From Muribaculaceae bacterium (GTDB taxonomy: Bacteria > Bacteroidota > Bacteroidia > Bacteroidales > Muribaculaceae), in assembly GCA_017621225.1 (NCBI GenBank), contig JAGATN010000019.1, positions 1 to 64,000 on the forward strand: a stretch of DNA of 64,000 nucleotides, given 5' to 3'. A model generated the notes under the pieces. That model worked only from the letters and a program-made list of their open reading frames with translations, was not told where the DNA came from and did no database searches. Below are positions 63,864 to 64,000 of this stretch, piece by piece. The stretch's first letter is position 1. Every line of letters begins with the position of its first letter. Both the position numbers and the translations under genes were made by a program.

Positions 63864-64000
63864 AACGTCACGTCGTCTGAGGTAAACACTCCGTCGTCCA
63901 CATTCCACAACCGGTAGCTGCTGCCCATTCGCGATATTATCTCGTCGAGGTGCTTGCGGTTGGTATCGGTTATGAAAATCTGACCGAAATCGTCAGATGT
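63860..64000 (-). CDS. recF: 3' end of recF (partial)
   Basis: Reading on the minus strand from 64000, the frame gives 46 residues, including GQIFITDTNRKHLDEII, then a stop. This matches the C terminus of RecF, the DNA gap-repair ATPase, including the DTxxxHL part near the end. The start is outside the window. The stop overlaps the DUF721 start by two bases. Confidence 0.8.
   Translation of the reverse strand, partial: TSDDFGQIFITDTNRKHLDEIISRMGSSYRLWNVDDGVFTSDDVTL

Overview
The window looks like a chromosomal stretch of a gut Bacteroidales, most likely of the Muribaculaceae type. This rests on two SusC/SusD outer-membrane uptake loci, a type IX-sorted serine peptidase, xylose isomerase/xylulokinase genes, long YidC and MetG forms typical of Bacteroidetes, and many promoters of the Bacteroidetes form TAnnTTTG (-7) with occasional TTG about 19 bases upstream. 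Most DNA is moderately GC-rich with GAC/GCC-rich codon use. The stretch from about 39.2 to 43.6 kb is clearly more AT-rich. I saw no rRNA, tRNA, CRISPR array or transposase.

Layout. 0-5.3 kb: end of an outer-membrane protein, a THUMP-type rRNA methyltransferase, purD, a membrane protein and pdxB. 5.3-11.0 kb: a three-gene accessory block on the minus strand, wedged between pdxB and metG. It holds an orphan DNA cytosine methyltransferase, then a large unrecognised protein translationally coupled to a terminase-large-subunit-like protein whose ATPase and nuclease motifs are intact. No other phage genes are present. 11.2-14.3 kb: metG and a type I asparaginase. 14.4-29.5 kb: two divergent SusC-SusD-lipoprotein operons, the second followed by a secreted S8 peptidase. 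The two susC genes face away from a 400-base region bounded by a perfect 63-bp inverted repeat that includes both start codons. A good promoter lies just inside it and points one way only, which suggests a phase-variable switch. 29.6-39.1 kb: housekeeping genes (prs, a GH13 amylase, a patatin, a KdsD-like isomerase, a PfkB kinase, a TPR protein, ribH, rbfA, an FtsX-type permease, proC).

39.2-43.6 kb is an AT-rich accessory island. It carries a membrane-anchored HelD-type helicase with a probable inserted nuclease domain, a secreted protein preceded by a long rod-like structured leader, remnants of a RhuM gene and an XRE antitoxin, and a four-helix-bundle gene between near-perfect 32-bp direct repeats. 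43.6-52.5 kb: small membrane and secreted proteins, aroK, an alanine-dehydrogenase-like protein lacking key residues, RNase HI, mscL, and an operon of a GDSL hydrolase, a small membrane protein, a phosphodiesterase and a GH43 protein. 52.6-57.1 kb: the xylose operon xylB-xylA-xylE. 57.5-64 kb: an intact RhuM protein, pyrG, yidC, ferritin, a thioesterase, a DUF721 protein and the 3' end of recF.

The best candidates for something undescribed are the terminase/large-protein/methylase block, the inverted-repeat switch between the two Sus loci, and the structured element at 42.43-42.60 kb.
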